The notes beneath the pieces are model-generated. The model ran no database searches, was not told where the DNA came from, and worked only from the letters and a program-made list of their open reading frames with translations. Of a stretch of 64,000 nt of DNA, positions 12,802 to 24,393 are shown piece by piece (position 1 is the first letter of the stretch; each line of letters opens with the position of its first letter). The DNA is from Acanthosepion esculentum (Eukaryota; Mollusca; Cephalopoda; Sepiida; Sepiidae), in the NCBI GenBank assembly GCA_964036315.1, contig OZ038479.1:58622746-58686745 (forward strand). The letters are read 5' to 3'. The translations under genes and the position numbers were made by a program.

Positions 12802-14268
12802 TTAACAAGAATATGGTTTCTCAACAGTATGGGTATCCATATGCCAGACCAATTCTGACTCCAATGAAAATGTAGATCCACAAACTTCACAAGAATAAGG
12901 ATTCTCTTTAGTGTGAGTATGCATATGACTGACCAAATCTGATTTCCGTGAAAATGCAGACGTACAAACATCACAAGAATATGGCTTTTCTCCAGTATGT
13001 GTTCGTTTATGTCTCAGCAAATTAGACTTCCAGGAAAATGAAGATCCACAAATTTCACAAGAATGTGGTTTCTCTCCAGTGTGAGTATGCATATGGTTGA
13101 TCACATCTGACTTCCGTGAAAAGGAAGATCCACAAACTTTGCATGTATATGGTTTCTCTCCTGTGTGTGTACGCACATGCACAATCAATTCTGACTTACA
13201 TGAAAATGCAGATCCACAAATTTTACAGGAATATGGTTTCTCTCCAGTGTGTGTTCGCATATGTCTCACCAAATTTAACTTCCCTGAAAATGCAGATCCA
13301 CAAACTTCACAAGAATATGGTTTCTCCCCAGTGTGGGTATGCATGTGACGGACCAAATTGTACTTCCGTGAAAATGCAGATCCACAATCTTCACAAGAAT
13401 AAGGTTTCTCTCCAGTGTGACTACGCATATGATTGACCAAATCAGATTTACATGAATATGTAGAATTACAAACATCACAACAGTATGGCTTCTCTCCCGT
13501 GTGTGTTCGCATATGATTAACCAGATATGACTTCCATGTGAAGGTAAATCCACAAACTTCACAAGAATAAGGTTTCTCTCCTGTGTGAGTACGCAAATGC
13601 CTGACCAATTCTGACTTCCCTGAAAATGCAGATCCGCATACCTCACAAGAATATGGTTTCTCTCCAGTGTGTGTACGCATATGACGCACTAAACGTGACT
13701 TCATTGAAAATGCTGATCCACAAACTTCACAAGAATATGGTTTCTCTCCTGTGTGTATATGCATATGACGAACCAAATTGGACTTTGTTAAAAATCCTGA
13801 TCCACAAACTTCACAAGAATAAGGTTTCTCGCCAGTATGACTATGCATGTGACCAACCAAATCAGATTTCCGTGAATATGCAGAACTACAAACATTACAA
13901 GAGTATGGTTTCTCACCAGTGTGTGTCCGCATATGTTTCACCAAATTTGATTGACATGAAAATGCAGATCCACAAACTTCACATGAATAGGGTTTCTCTC
14001 CAGTGTGAATATGCATATGTCTGACCACATCTGACTTCTCTGAGAAGGCAGATCCACAAACTTCACATGAATAAGGTTTCTCTCCAGTGTGTATACGCAC
14101 ATGCCTGACCAAAACTGACTTCAGTGAAAATGCTGATCCACAAACTTCACAAGAATATGGTTTCTCTCCAGTATGAGTTCGCTTATGTTTCATCAAATTT
14201 GACTTACATGAAAATGCAGATCCACAATCTTCACATGAATATGGTTTCTTTCTAATCTCTGTTTCCAT
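12802..14268 (-). CDS. C2H2 zinc-finger protein, 17 fingers (ZNF-A)
   Basis: Predicted nuclear, DNA-binding C2H2 zinc-finger protein of 488 residues. From the ATG (METE...) there are 17 complete C-x2-C-x12-H-x3-H fingers of 28 residues each, joined by TGEKPYSC-type linkers. An 18th finger is cut short by a TAA directly after its first Cys. Framework residues are nearly invariant (E-V-C-G-S-A-F-S, K-S at helix positions 1-2, H-M-R-T-H), while positions -1, 3 and 6 vary strongly. No KRAB, BTB, SCAN or other N-terminal effector domain precedes finger 1. The ATG is preceded by a stretch conserved in three other units, with a good acceptor-like 'ctcatctcag' in unit B about 25 bp upstream, so earlier exons are likely. 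All fingers lie in one uninterrupted exon. DNA target and role are unknown. Transcription cannot be judged from sequence. Confidence 0.85.
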   Translation of the reverse strand: METEIRKKPYSCEDCGSAFSCKSNLMKHKRTHTGEKPYSCEVCGSAFSLKSVLVRHVRIHTGEKPYSCEVCGSAFSEKSDVVRHMHIHTGEKPYSCEVCGSAFSCQSNLVKHMRTHTGEKPYSCNVCSSAYSRKSDLVGHMHSHTGEKPYSCEVCGSGFLTKSNLVRHMHIHTGEKPYSCEVCGSAFSMKSRLVRHMRTHTGEKPYSCEVCGSAFSGKSELVRHLRTHTGEKPYSCEVCGFTFTWKSYLVNHMRTHTGEKPYCCDVCNSTYSCKSDLVNHMRSHTGEKPYSCEDCGSAFSRKYNLVRHMHTHTGEKPYSCEVCGSAFSGKLNLVRHMRTHTGEKPYSCKICGSAFSCKSELIVHVRTHTGEKPYTCKVCGSSFSRKSDVINHMHTHTGEKPHSCEICGSSFSWKSNLLRHKRTHTGEKPYSCDVCTSAFSRKSDLVSHMHTHTKENPYSCEVCGSTFSLESELVWHMDTHTVEKPYSC

Positions 14269-14342
14269 CTGGGCTATTAAGTCTCACTTCAGTAGTGTGA
14301 CGAGGAAAAGTCTCATGAATATGACCTATCTTTCCTGTTTAT

Positions 14343-14585
14343 TCATATATAATACTGAATGTGTTTTGTAGAAAAGACAAACCACACATTACAAAGTACA
14401 TAATTTCTTGCCAGTTGAAATTCATTGTCACACTTTTGAACATGCAGATCTATAAAGTTTACTTGAATACAGCATAATACATTTTTGTTTTTATGGAAAG
14501 TGAAATGTTTTTCCTCCATTGAAATTCTCAATAATAACCATTGTGATTTTTGTACAGCTGGAATATCTGTGAACAACAAAAACAA
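14343..14585 (-). other. conserved upstream (5') segment of ZNF-A with fossil finger
   Basis: This segment is conserved in units B (41040-41230), C (27960-28085) and the inverted copies at 50700-50940 and 51280-51400. Every copy has an intron-end-like 'ttgttgttc[ag]cag', then '[at]gtacaaaaatca', then 'atggttattattgag' (shortened in some copies). In units B and D a short frame starts at that ATG (MVIIENFNE...). In unit A this frame is lost soon after, so a protein product is doubtful. At about 14435-14475 the minus strand still resembles a finger (codons for YRSAF in place of CGSAF), with both Cys codons mutated. It is best read as a 5' exon or UTR of the ZNF gene. Confidence 0.45.
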
Positions 14586-14839
14586 TAAAAGATATATTAA
14601 TTTAGGTACGAATAATATATGAAAGCAGTCTATAATAGAGACAGTTCAATAATTCAGCAGAAGCCACCAAAGATGGAATACTTTGCAATGGAACAAAATT
14701 GATTTACCATCACAATTTGTTCAATATAGAAATGATTCTATCTCCACAAAGATGTATGAAAGTAAATTGATTTGATATATTCAAAACTTGTCTCACAAAA
14801 ACACCCATTGCCATGTTAAAAAATTATTTTCTTCTATTC

Positions 14840-17120
14840 TTAGACTAAGTGCAAGTAATATTTGTTTCAAATCAGATTAATCAAACATTAAATCACTCTT
14901 CTTTACATAAAATTTCAGAAAAGTATATTTTATTTTTGAAATAGTTTTTAATAGAATTTTGTTTGACACATTTGTCAATACAGTCTTAGCAAAATGATTT
15001 CAATCCATTTAAACACTACCAAAACAAGTCATGCTTCTATTATTTTCAACTAAATTTTGTCTGATTAAAAAGTAATGTTTGTTTCCAATTACATTAAGTA
15101 AACTCTTTCTAATTTTCCTCCAATAGCTTTTAAAAAAAGGTACAATTGATTTTTACAAGATTTTTAAACAGAGAATTTGACTATTGTTTACAAAAGTTTC
15201 AGAAATGGTGTACATGATCGATTTTATAGCAATGACTCAAAAAAAGTAAACAAGATTTTTAACTAAAATTTCAGATGTGTTAGGAAGGATTAAAAAAATA
15301 TTCAAAAAATACTTTCGTCTTTCCTCTTAAAAATAACAAACATTTAGATGATAAAAAATTGTTTTCATCACGGTATGCTCTTTTTTAGTGAATTAGTGAA
15401 GATACCTAATTTAGAGTTAATGTTTGTTTATCTTTGACTATTGGTTCAAAATTGCTGATTTCTTCATCATTTTATAATTCAATCATCTTTTTAACATTTA
15501 CTTATAATTCTATTTTTTTATCCTTCAAAATTCTATTTATTAAAAACTATTTCTGAAACGTTATTTGTGGAAAATTAGCAAATTTAAAGTTAAATTCTGT
15601 TGGAATATTACTTATAGCATAAAGTTTTCTCTACAAGCATTTATTGACTAAAGGGTCTTGTTATTCTCACATCTCCATATATTGATGACTGAAAGTGTTG
15701 ACAAGTATGGTGGACCAGAATTCTAAGTTAAAACTATTTGTTTTTGCATTTAAACTACTAGGTATTTTTTGAATTCATGAAATTAAGTGGGGAGTAACAT
15801 ATGTAAAAAAAATGTTTTTTATCAAGATTTTCTAAAACAAAAAGTTTCAAAAATAATTTCATTCATTTGTGAATAAATTCTGAAAGTTTATTTAAAATCT
15901 GACAATTATTTGATTTTTGTAACAATTTCCAAATCAATGTTTTTCACCGAAAAAAAAAAGGTTTTTAACCAAAATTTCAAATGTGTTAGAAATGTTTAGA
16001 AAGATTTAAAAAATACTCTGGTCTTTCCTCTTAATAATAACAAATATTTTGACAGTAAAACTTTGTTTTGATTAAGTTTGTAGGCTTTTATCATAAGGCT
16101 GTTTTTTCAGTGAGCAAGTGGAGGGACCTAAATATAAATATGTAGCATTATAAATGCATAATAATATAACAAAAATTAAAATAAAATAAACAAAAAAATA
16201 AATATATAATTCAAATAATCAAGACTTTTCAAAATACGACATTGCTTGTTTTGAGCAGTGAAAAAAACATGTCTGTTGACTCCAACATCAGCATTTCATT
16301 CTTTTAGATCAACTTATGTTAAAATGTAGGCACATACAATAACTCACCAAAAAAACTGCATAGCATGATGAAAAAAAAGCTCCAAACTTAATAAACAGAA
16401 ATTTTTAGCACCAAAATGTTTGTTATTATTAAGCAGAAAGACCAAAGAATTTTTTAATCATTTCTAGCATATTAGAAATTTTGGTTAAAAATCTTGTTTC
16501 TTTTTCATGTTAGCGGTTGTGTAATATTTAGCATTCGTTTTTTAGCACTTTTTTCAGTTGAAAAACACATTAATTTGGAAATTCTTGCAAAATTCAAACA
16601 ATTTTAATAAAACTTTCAGAATGTATTCAAAAATGTAGGAAATTATTTTAGAAACATTTGTTTTTTTAGAAAGCCATGGTAAAAAATATATATTTTTTTT
16701 TACATCTGTTACCTGGCCCCTTAAGTAATTTCATGAAAACTCAAATGTGTAATTTTGTAATTTTTTAGTTAAATGCAGAAGACTTTGAAGAATATAAACC
16801 ATTGATTTTTTTTTGTAAATCAGGAACATTTCAACCAAAAATTTAGCTCTGAATTTTTACAAGAATTGTTTTAAATACAAAATGTGATAAAGTTGTTAAA
16901 TATTTTAAAATTAAGTTTGAATAGGTGTATCTCTGGAAATGCTCTTATTAAAAATCTATTTTTACATATTATAAATACGAAAGCTTATTACAATCTGTGA
17001 AGCATTTGTATTTTTTAAATAATTTTTTAATATACCAAAAAATGTATTAAAAACATTTCCACCAAAACTACAGAGGCACAATTCAGAAATAATGTCAAGT
17101 GTTTTAAGGGTTCTTTCTCC
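14840..17120. repeat. AT-rich repeat family with large inverted repeat
   Basis: Two plus-oriented copies of the 'ggtctttcctcttaa' family (landmarks near 15318 and 16018) are followed by an inverted copy (landmark 'attattaagcagaaagacca' near 16425). The arms at about 15770-16110 and 16340-16745 are inverted with respect to each other and can be followed through several shared blocks, with about 230 bp between them. No ORF of note was found. Confidence 0.6.
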
Positions 17121-17124
17121 TGAT

Positions 17125-18130
17125 AACGGGAAACCGGCTTCATAAATTGCATTGATTATATCACTAAATATTTCCTTTTCATTTTTTTAAAAATATAATC
17201 AATTTTTTCTTTTTCAGTGAGAGACATACTGCAATTATTATTTTTTTTCTTTTTTGGGTTCAATTTTAGGGACAGGAAATTGCACACTTTGGTCATATCT
17301 TCATTAAAATGTACCTAAAAAAAAATCAATGAAATATTAGACTTTTGAAAGTATTTAATTTTTAAGAATTAATTTATAGTTCAATAAAAATCTTGTTTTT
17401 TTTAGTCAGCAAAATTACTAAAAATTGATATTTCAGACAATTTTTTAGGATTTTGTAAACAGAAGTCAAATTCTCTGTTTACTTACAAATCTTGCAAAAA
17501 TCAATTATACTTTTTTCAAAAATTTATTTGAAGAAAATTAGAAAATTTAAAGTTTATTTAATAGATTTTAAAAGAAACATTACTTACTTTCATCATAAAA
17601 AAGTAGTTTAAAATAAGAGAAAACCTGTCTTTGAGTGATGGCTTCATCATGTATTGACACTTAATGTAATAGGCAATTTATCGTACAGAGGGACAGAAGT
17701 GACATAATCTTTTCTAGTTTTAAGTGAACCAGCTTATTTACCTCATAATTTTTAAATTAAGAAAAAACTTTTAGCCGTTTAATATTTTTAATTTTTGTAA
17801 GTACTTTAGCTTTCGCCTTATGTTTGTTGATACTTTCTGGAGAAATTAAAAATACTATAAAAAAATTAAAATAAAAACTGCTGAGTGAGATAAAATTTTA
17901 TAAGAAAGGTACATAAAATTATAGTATAATTTTATGTACATTTATAAAACTTTAGGGTATTATTTTTATTTCAGTTACATTAAAATCATTATGTTATTAT
18001 TAAGAGGAAGGGTCAAAGTATTTTTTGATTATTTTAAAAAATTTTTTACTCTTTTTAAAATATTCAAAATGTTGATTAAAAAACTTGTTTTTCTTATATT
18101 GGCGGTTGTACTATAAGTATAGCAAATTCT
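17125..18130. other. AT-rich, no gene; contains a 15-bp perfect hairpin
   Basis: Nothing coding is recognised. Positions 909-923 and 925-939 of the 17-kb stretch (17909-17939) form a perfect 15-bp inverted repeat with a single-base loop. A related hairpin occurs at 61660-61687. Both lie next to a 'taagaaaggtac' motif, which suggests a shared element end. Confidence 0.5.
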
Positions 18131-20690
18131 CACATCTTTTTTGTGCTGACAGACACATTTGGAAATACTTGCAAAAATCAAATAATTCTTGGAGCTTAAT
18201 GAAATTTTCAGGACTTATTCACAACTGAATGAAATTATTTTTAGATTTTTTTATTAAAAAAATCTTGGTAAAAAATTTTTTTTACTTGTGTTTCTCCCCC
18301 TTACTTAATTTTATGAAAGCTTCAGAAATTCATTGAGATAATTTGTAGTGACTATATTAGTTTAAAGCAGAATTTTTTGAAGAATTTCAATCACCAATTT
18401 TATTTTCTAAAATCAAACCCTGTCTTACAAAAATCTGTTCTGAATCAAAAAATAAAAAACATAATAAAAGTCATACATCATTTAATTAGAGAAGCTTTTA
18501 ATTGCTCTTATGAATAATATATATTAAAGACAATATTGTTTGATGAAAAATGAATTTTTACAAGATTCCTTTTCATCTTTTACAATCTTTTGTATCTTTT
18601 AAAGTTCAACCTTGAGATAATTTTTAGGGAATATTGAAGAATCTGGAGACCCCGACTATTTTTATTTTTATGCCAGCAATAAATCGATTAACACAAAAAA
18701 AAACCATGTGATGTTTTCACACTTCTTGGGGCCATCCGTACATTTGAAATAAACCATTTTTATAGACACAAGAACAATTTTAAATTCTATTTGTACATAC
18801 TGGTCATTTGCAGATTGTAATAAAGTTGTATAATTATGATCTGTAAAGATATATCTGCTTAATAACACCATTGGCTAGCTTTTTCACTAATTTTAAAATA
18901 TTTAACAACTTTAATGTAAAAATTTTAAAATTGTAAAAAGATATAAAAAATAACAAATAATTGTTGTAAAAATTTATTTTTCACTGAAAAATTTTTTGCC
19001 ATCAGACAATATTGTCCTTATTCATAAAAGCAACTAAAAGTTTTTAAAATTAAATAATATCTTTGTTTCATTGAGTTTTTTTAATGTTACAATTCAGAGC
19101 TGAATTTTGGTAACTGGTCGTTTGATTTTACAAAATAAAAATTAATGATTTAAATTCTTCAAAAACATCTGCTTTTAACTACTAGTAACTAAAAAAAAAA
19201 AAACATTGATTTTCTAGAGTTTTCATAAATTAGTTTCGGGGAGTGGTAACAATTGTAAAAAAAAATATTTTTACCAACACTTTCAAAATAAAAAAAAATA
19301 TTTAAAATAATTTCTTTCATTTGTGAATAAATCGTGAAAGTTTCATTAAAATCCAGTTTTTTCTTTTTTGCAAGATTTTCAAAATTAACTTCTGTTACTA
19401 CAAAAAAAATGATGCTAAAATTTGAAATGTTATTTAATAATGACACTTTCACAATGACAAACATAATTTTTTAATGAAAGGTTAGAGAATGTTCTAAAAA
19501 GGATACAAAAATTTGAAAAAAATAATCAAAAAATACTTTGGTCTTTCCTCTTAATAATAACAAACATAGACAATAAAACATCGTTTTCATCAAGAAATAA
19601 CGAATAATTGTATTAAAAATTCATTTTTCATCGAAAATTTTTTTTTCTTTCAGAAAATATTGTCCATATTCATAAAAACAACTAAAAGCAAATAAAAGCA
19701 TTTGAAATTAAAATAATATCTTGGTTTTATTGAGTTTTGTATGTTACAATTCAGAGCTGATTTTCAGGTGCGTGGGATCCAATTAAAAAAAAATGTTTGC
19801 ATTCCTCAAATCCTTGTGCTTTTAACTATTGTAATCACTAAACCCGATGCGATCGAATTTCTAGAGTTTTCATAAAATTAGTCATGTGGGGTGGAGTAAT
19901 AAATATAAAGAAAAAATATTTCTGCCATGACTTTAATAAAAAAAAACATATTTATAATAATTTCGATAGTTTCTGATAGTTTCATTAACATCCGATAATT
20001 ATTTTTATTTTTGCAAGATTTTCCAAATTAATGTGTGTCATAGAAAAAAAAACGTGCTAAAAATTGTATATGTTATTTTAGTAGTTCCGGTGATACAAAG
20101 AGAAACAAGGTTTTTTTAAAATTTAGAATGTTCTAAAAAGAAGTAAAAATTTTAAAAAATAATTAAAAAAAACTTTGGTCTTTCGTCTTCATAATATAAT
20201 ATAAGCGTTTCTGACGATAACATTTTGTTTTAGTCAAGTTTGGCGTCTTTTTTTATCATGCTATGCCATTTTTTTTAACGATTTCGTGGAGGTACCTCTA
20301 GGTACCTCCAAAGAAATGTGAAACTTCAGGTTTAAAATGAAAATTTCTTGAAGCTTTTATTTTAGTTTTACTTTATTAATACTTTATTTCAAAACTAATT
20401 TCAGAGGAACAACCAAAGTATTTTTTTTATTATTTTATTAAGTTTTTCCAATTAACGTACTAGAAAGCACATTAATTGAAAAAAAAAAAAAAAAATAAAA
20501 CTAAAAGCAACAGAAAAACTTCAAATTAAAAAAAAAATACCCGTAATTATTGTTTTGTTCTTTTTACTATGTATAAACTCATTTCTGAAATATAAATTAC
20601 AATCGAATTTATTTATTAGTTTTATACATAAAAAATAGGAATAAGTTAAATAAGTAATTCTTTTTTTTTTTTTCCATATAAAAAATTATC
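18130..20690. repeat. AT-rich repeat family, three or more copies
   Basis: Inverted partial copy at about 17990-18400; plus copies at about 18950-19590 and 19600-20290. Recurring blocks are 'gacaatattgtcc', 'aattcagagctga', a 'tttcataaaattag' block, and the 'actttggtctttc' landmark. The last copy ends at 20282-20303 in a 22-bp palindromic junction (GGAGGTACCT/AGGTACCTCC arms) and is followed by a second family that reads 'ggtttaaaatgaa' (again near 28360, 50170 and 50270). No gene was found. Confidence 0.55.
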
Positions 20691-21540
20691 TGTATTCTAC
20701 CACTTACCTTTCAGACAGGAAATTCAATAAGAAAACAAAACGCGATCATTTCTTTGTCTGCAAATGATTTTGTTGGGATTTCCTGTCAACCTGCCCAATT
20801 TTTGTATGGTTACTTCAGTTCATAATTTCTCTAAGTTAAAACGAATGATAGAAAGAAGGAATTAAGAAATGGAAAAACTCGATACAAATATGAAATTGCT
20901 TTTGAGAAAAAAATTTGCTTGTTAGTTCAAAAGACGAAACCGGTGTAAGATAAGATTTCGTTCCTTGTGTTTAAAATCCTAAGATGTCTTAGGATTTACG
21001 AAATAAATGTTAAAAACAGAAGCCTGGCATTTCTTATCATCAACCGACAATGGTGCCTTTAAGAACATTATGATACGAGGCCCCTAACTCTACTTTCAGA
21101 AAGCAGAGTTCATATAAAATACAAATTTTCTTGAAACCTTATTTAATCACCAAAAATAAAATACTTACATGAAATTAGAGGTGAGATTAATTTGCAGATT
21201 AGGACATTTTTATTTCCCTCCAATGCTAAAATTGATTCACCTCTGGTTAATTTGCAGATTAGGACCTGTGCTCAGTTTGCAATAAAAAATTTTCCAAATA
21301 CTTACATTTAGGTGTAAATGTACATGCTTCATTCGAAAATGACTTGATAAATTTGATAAAATACACTGTTTTGGAGTTATCGACAGTAAAATTTCAGATT
21401 CATTTGAAAATTAAAATTCATTTGTGTCGCAGCAGCCATTACTGGCATTGTTTGCATATATTTGCTGCGGAAAAGCTGACTGGAATATTCAGTTGTCTTG
21501 ATTATTGCACACACGATTTAGTTGTCTTGATCAGTAACTG
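20690..21540 (+). repeat. dispersed repeat family R2, copy 2
   Basis: Collinear with 5570-6420 through the 'gtctgcaaatgattttgttg' block, 'caacctgcccaatttttgta', 'caaccgacaat', and the 'gttatcgacagtaaaatttc' end. Divergence is moderate and there are several indels, including an extra direct repeat 'ttaatttgcagattaggac' at about 21188 and 21247. It has no coding capacity. Confidence 0.55.
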
Positions 21541-21544
21541 ATGT

Positions 21545-22555
21545 GCAGTAACTGAAACAGGTTGAAAATACAGCCAATTGTCACTGGAATAATTTAGGTC
21601 ATATTGGAATTCGGCGAACAATGAGAGATTTTTGCAGTCGACTCTGCTGGTATTTGAAAGTGATTTGTTGGTCGAAGACTGAATGTGAGTGACAGAAATA
21701 TAAACAAAAGCAACTGCCGAATATGGTTTGGGGAAATGGAAGTAATCTGGAGTCTATTTTGGAAATGGACAAAAGAACTATTTGGGTCAGGATTTGGTAA
21801 ATTGACAACCAAAAGAAATTGCTGATTTGAAGTAAAATATATTGACGAGAAAATTATTGTTTGGGAAAACAAAGGAATTTCTACAAACAGAGAATTATTT
21901 GCTGATTTGAAATAAATTTTTAAAAAACAAAAATTTATTAACACGAACAATAATTGTTGGGTAAGAGGAATGTGGAGACATAATTTGTGTTTTGAAATAC
22001 CAGACCATTTTGTTTTAGGATTGGTGTCATGTCTCCAGGGTTGGAGAAAATAATTAATTGATGAATACATAATGAATTTTGAGGGGTAGTGAGAGTTAGG
22101 CAAGATGCATATAAACTTAACACTTGGTTGAAGCAAGGAGCAGTTGCAAAGAGTACCAGGGCTTGGCGATGGCTGGGAGACACTCAAAGAAGCCATGTAA
22201 CCTGTTGCTGAAGAGAATTACTGACATTGAGCCAGGCAAGAGAACCTAACATTTTGTGTGAATGTTTAACCCGCTCCAAGTTTTAGAAGCAAGAGATAGA
22301 GAGTAACGACAGGGAGTCAAATGGAGGAGGGTTCATTTTGTTGTAGCAACGATTGTATAAACCCACTGAAAATCAACCCAGCAGCCTTCTTTTTTATTTG
22401 CTATGATATTTGTGTTTTTACCAGCAGAAGCATTCTTGTCCTTTTTCATAGCACAGTTCCACCAACTGTGCTTAAGTGCAGACAGAAATTTGATCTTCAC
22501 TGCACTGTAATCAAAGACCACAACACGGGCAGAGCAGAAGAATGATTGAAACAGT
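21545..22555. other. unassigned stretch, no supported gene
   Basis: A 200-codon minus-strand open frame (21594-22196) exists but resembles no family I know and is rich in S, P, F and L, as expected from reading an A/G-rich strand backwards. The plus strand contains an imperfect direct repeat ('gaattatttgctgatttgaa' near 21890, compared with 'aattgctgatttgaagtaaa' near 21817). Nothing else is recognised. Confidence 0.4.
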
Positions 22556-22559
22556 CAAC

Positions 22560-23130
22560 CGATAACCATCAGTGGACCAGTGCCTGTAATGACCAACATG
22601 AGAAAAAACCCCAATTGAGCCAGGCCGGCCGTGTTATGTACATACAGATTATACAGGACCAATGAATGACTGATACTATTCAGTAATAGTATATGTTTTT
22701 TGTAAGTGGCCAGAAGTGGTAAGATATAGCAGAGTAGCAACCAGGGGTACCATTAATATTACAAGAACTGTTTGCCAGATTTAGAATTCCTGACACAATA
22801 ATAACAAATAATGGTACACCATTTATGGCAGCTGAATTCAAAGAATTTTGCAGAAAACAGAACATTGAACATATAGCAACAACACCATACCACCCGAGAT
22901 TAAATGGATGTACATAAAAATTTGTAGACATTTTTAAAAGAGCCTTGAAAAAATCAAAGGGGAGAGATGAGTTGGAAGAGTCACTCCAACAAGTTTTTGG
23001 CTCCCCATATGCAAACTCCAAACCCAAACACACTTAATGGTACTTCGCCGGTAGAACAAATGTTTACTTGGAAAATAACGTCAGCATTTGATAAACTTTT
23101 GCTGATGACTACACTGATAAATAAAATTAC
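22560..23130 (+). pseudogene. Ty3/gypsy integrase fragment
   Basis: This is a relic of a gypsy integrase core. Translation pieces read KTPIEPGRPCYVHTDYTGPM (22600-22660 region), then KWPEV, LFARFRIPDTIITNNGTPFM, AEFKEFCRKQNIEHIATTPY and HPRLNG. These match the family's 'W..V..D..GP....Y......SKWPEV', 'F..FG.P..I..DNG..F', and 'H....PYHP.SNG..ER' blocks. The first catalytic Asp is present in HTDY. The second Asp is replaced by Asn (ITNNG in place of .TDNG). A stop follows at NGCT-stop-KFV, so the Glu-bearing helix is broken. At least one frameshift and two stops are present. No neighbouring RT was found, so this is an isolated, dead fragment. Confidence 0.87.
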
Positions 23131-23139
23131 AACCTTTTT

Positions 23140-24390
23140 CAAAAAGGTGAACCGGTATTATTTCAGGTATACCAAGTAAGTGAACAAAAATGGGAATTGG
23201 GAAGGATCTATAAACACATCCACAAAGTGGTGTATTTGACTCAGGGAAAAATGATCTATACAAGAGGCATATAAATTAATTAATATCCAGGAAATATAAA
23301 GTAAGAGGTCAGACATTATTACTGAAGTGACTATGTAATTTCTTTTCCTGATAACCACTCCAGTTGTTAAAATAAAGCCTTTTTTTACAGGTGTAGATCT
23401 TATACTCTGAGTGATTAATTAACTGAATTATGAATAGCATTTATGTTTTGCTTAAAATATAGCAATATTTTTTACATATGGTAATCATCAAGATGACAGA
23501 TCAACAAGAGAAAGAAAAGTATGAATTCAAAAACCTCTTAAAGCTTTGGGATGACAATCTGACAGAAGATTGCTGAATTAGTAAATTTCAAGCTTTTATA
23601 TTTAAACAAAATTTGAAATTTAGGCTAAAAACAGTCACTAATTTATGCCAATATGAATTCTTTTAGATAGAGTCTATGACTGTATTGGGAAGAGATGCCT
23701 ATATACATTTTTTGTTATTCTAAAACTTCTTAATAAATCTTTTTCATAAGAACAAAAAAGGGTTGAAAAATTGAAATTAACTGATAAATTATGTCAAATA
23801 ATGGCATGCTTATAGCAAGATTGGATTTACATTTTGGCTTGGTAGGCTGAAGCCTAGAACCGGAAAATGTCTGCGAGATTTCAGCGAAAGCATTAAATAT
23901 TTGTTAAAGGATTGGAATAGCCTAGAGCCTCTTTTTGAATAACTCAAATAGCACCAACAGACGGTATGGAAAGTAGCACTGGCATGCAGGATACCAAATT
24001 CTGACCAATTATGTTTTGTTCACTTTTCATTAATTTACATACCATTGAAAGTTGCCTGCAAAAGTATTTGTACCATTGATATACTTTGCATTTCCAAGAG
24101 AAATATGCTTTTTGGATATGTTGAAATTTAACTTAGCATCAGTGATATATATAGATATGTATGTATGTATGTATTATAATTATTTAAAAAAAAAATATGA
24201 TTCCATCGTGACACAGAAATTACTGTTTTGAAACTGGTCAGCAGTATTCAAGTTTAATTTCAATAATAAACCTTAACTACTGGGTGGCAGTCTCATCCTC
24301 AAGTGATGTTTGGAATAACTATGCTACAGAATGTTTTACTCATTTATAGTTTTGAAATGGAGATGTGATGGAAGTAGGGGTGTTTGCTAT
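23140..24390. other. no gene recognised
   Basis: I see nothing that I can assign, apart from a short (TATG)n-like tract at about 24155-24175. Short plus-strand frames near 23830-24050 are broken by stops. Confidence 0.4.
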
Positions 24391-24393
24391 ATG

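Noticed and set aside
13275..13646. Alternative minus-strand frame inside ZNF-A
   Set aside because: Same repeat in another phase; it contains no C2H2 pattern and is an inevitable by-product of the periodic array.
13097..14024. Plus-strand open frames of 80-130 codons over the ZNF-A array (and similar ones at 40308-41035)
   Set aside because: They are periodic 28-codon shadows of the 84-bp finger modules read on the opposite strand; the minus-strand frames carry the Cys/His pattern.
12802..14268. KRAB-, BTB- or PRDM9-type gene
   Set aside because: No KRAB, BTB, SCAN, PR/SET or ZAD domain is encoded next to the fingers in this window.
21594..22196. 200-codon minus-strand open frame
   Set aside because: No recognisable domain, composition biased to S, P, F and L, no splice or poly(A) context, and the plus strand there contains imperfect direct repeats. 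Kept only as an unassigned region.
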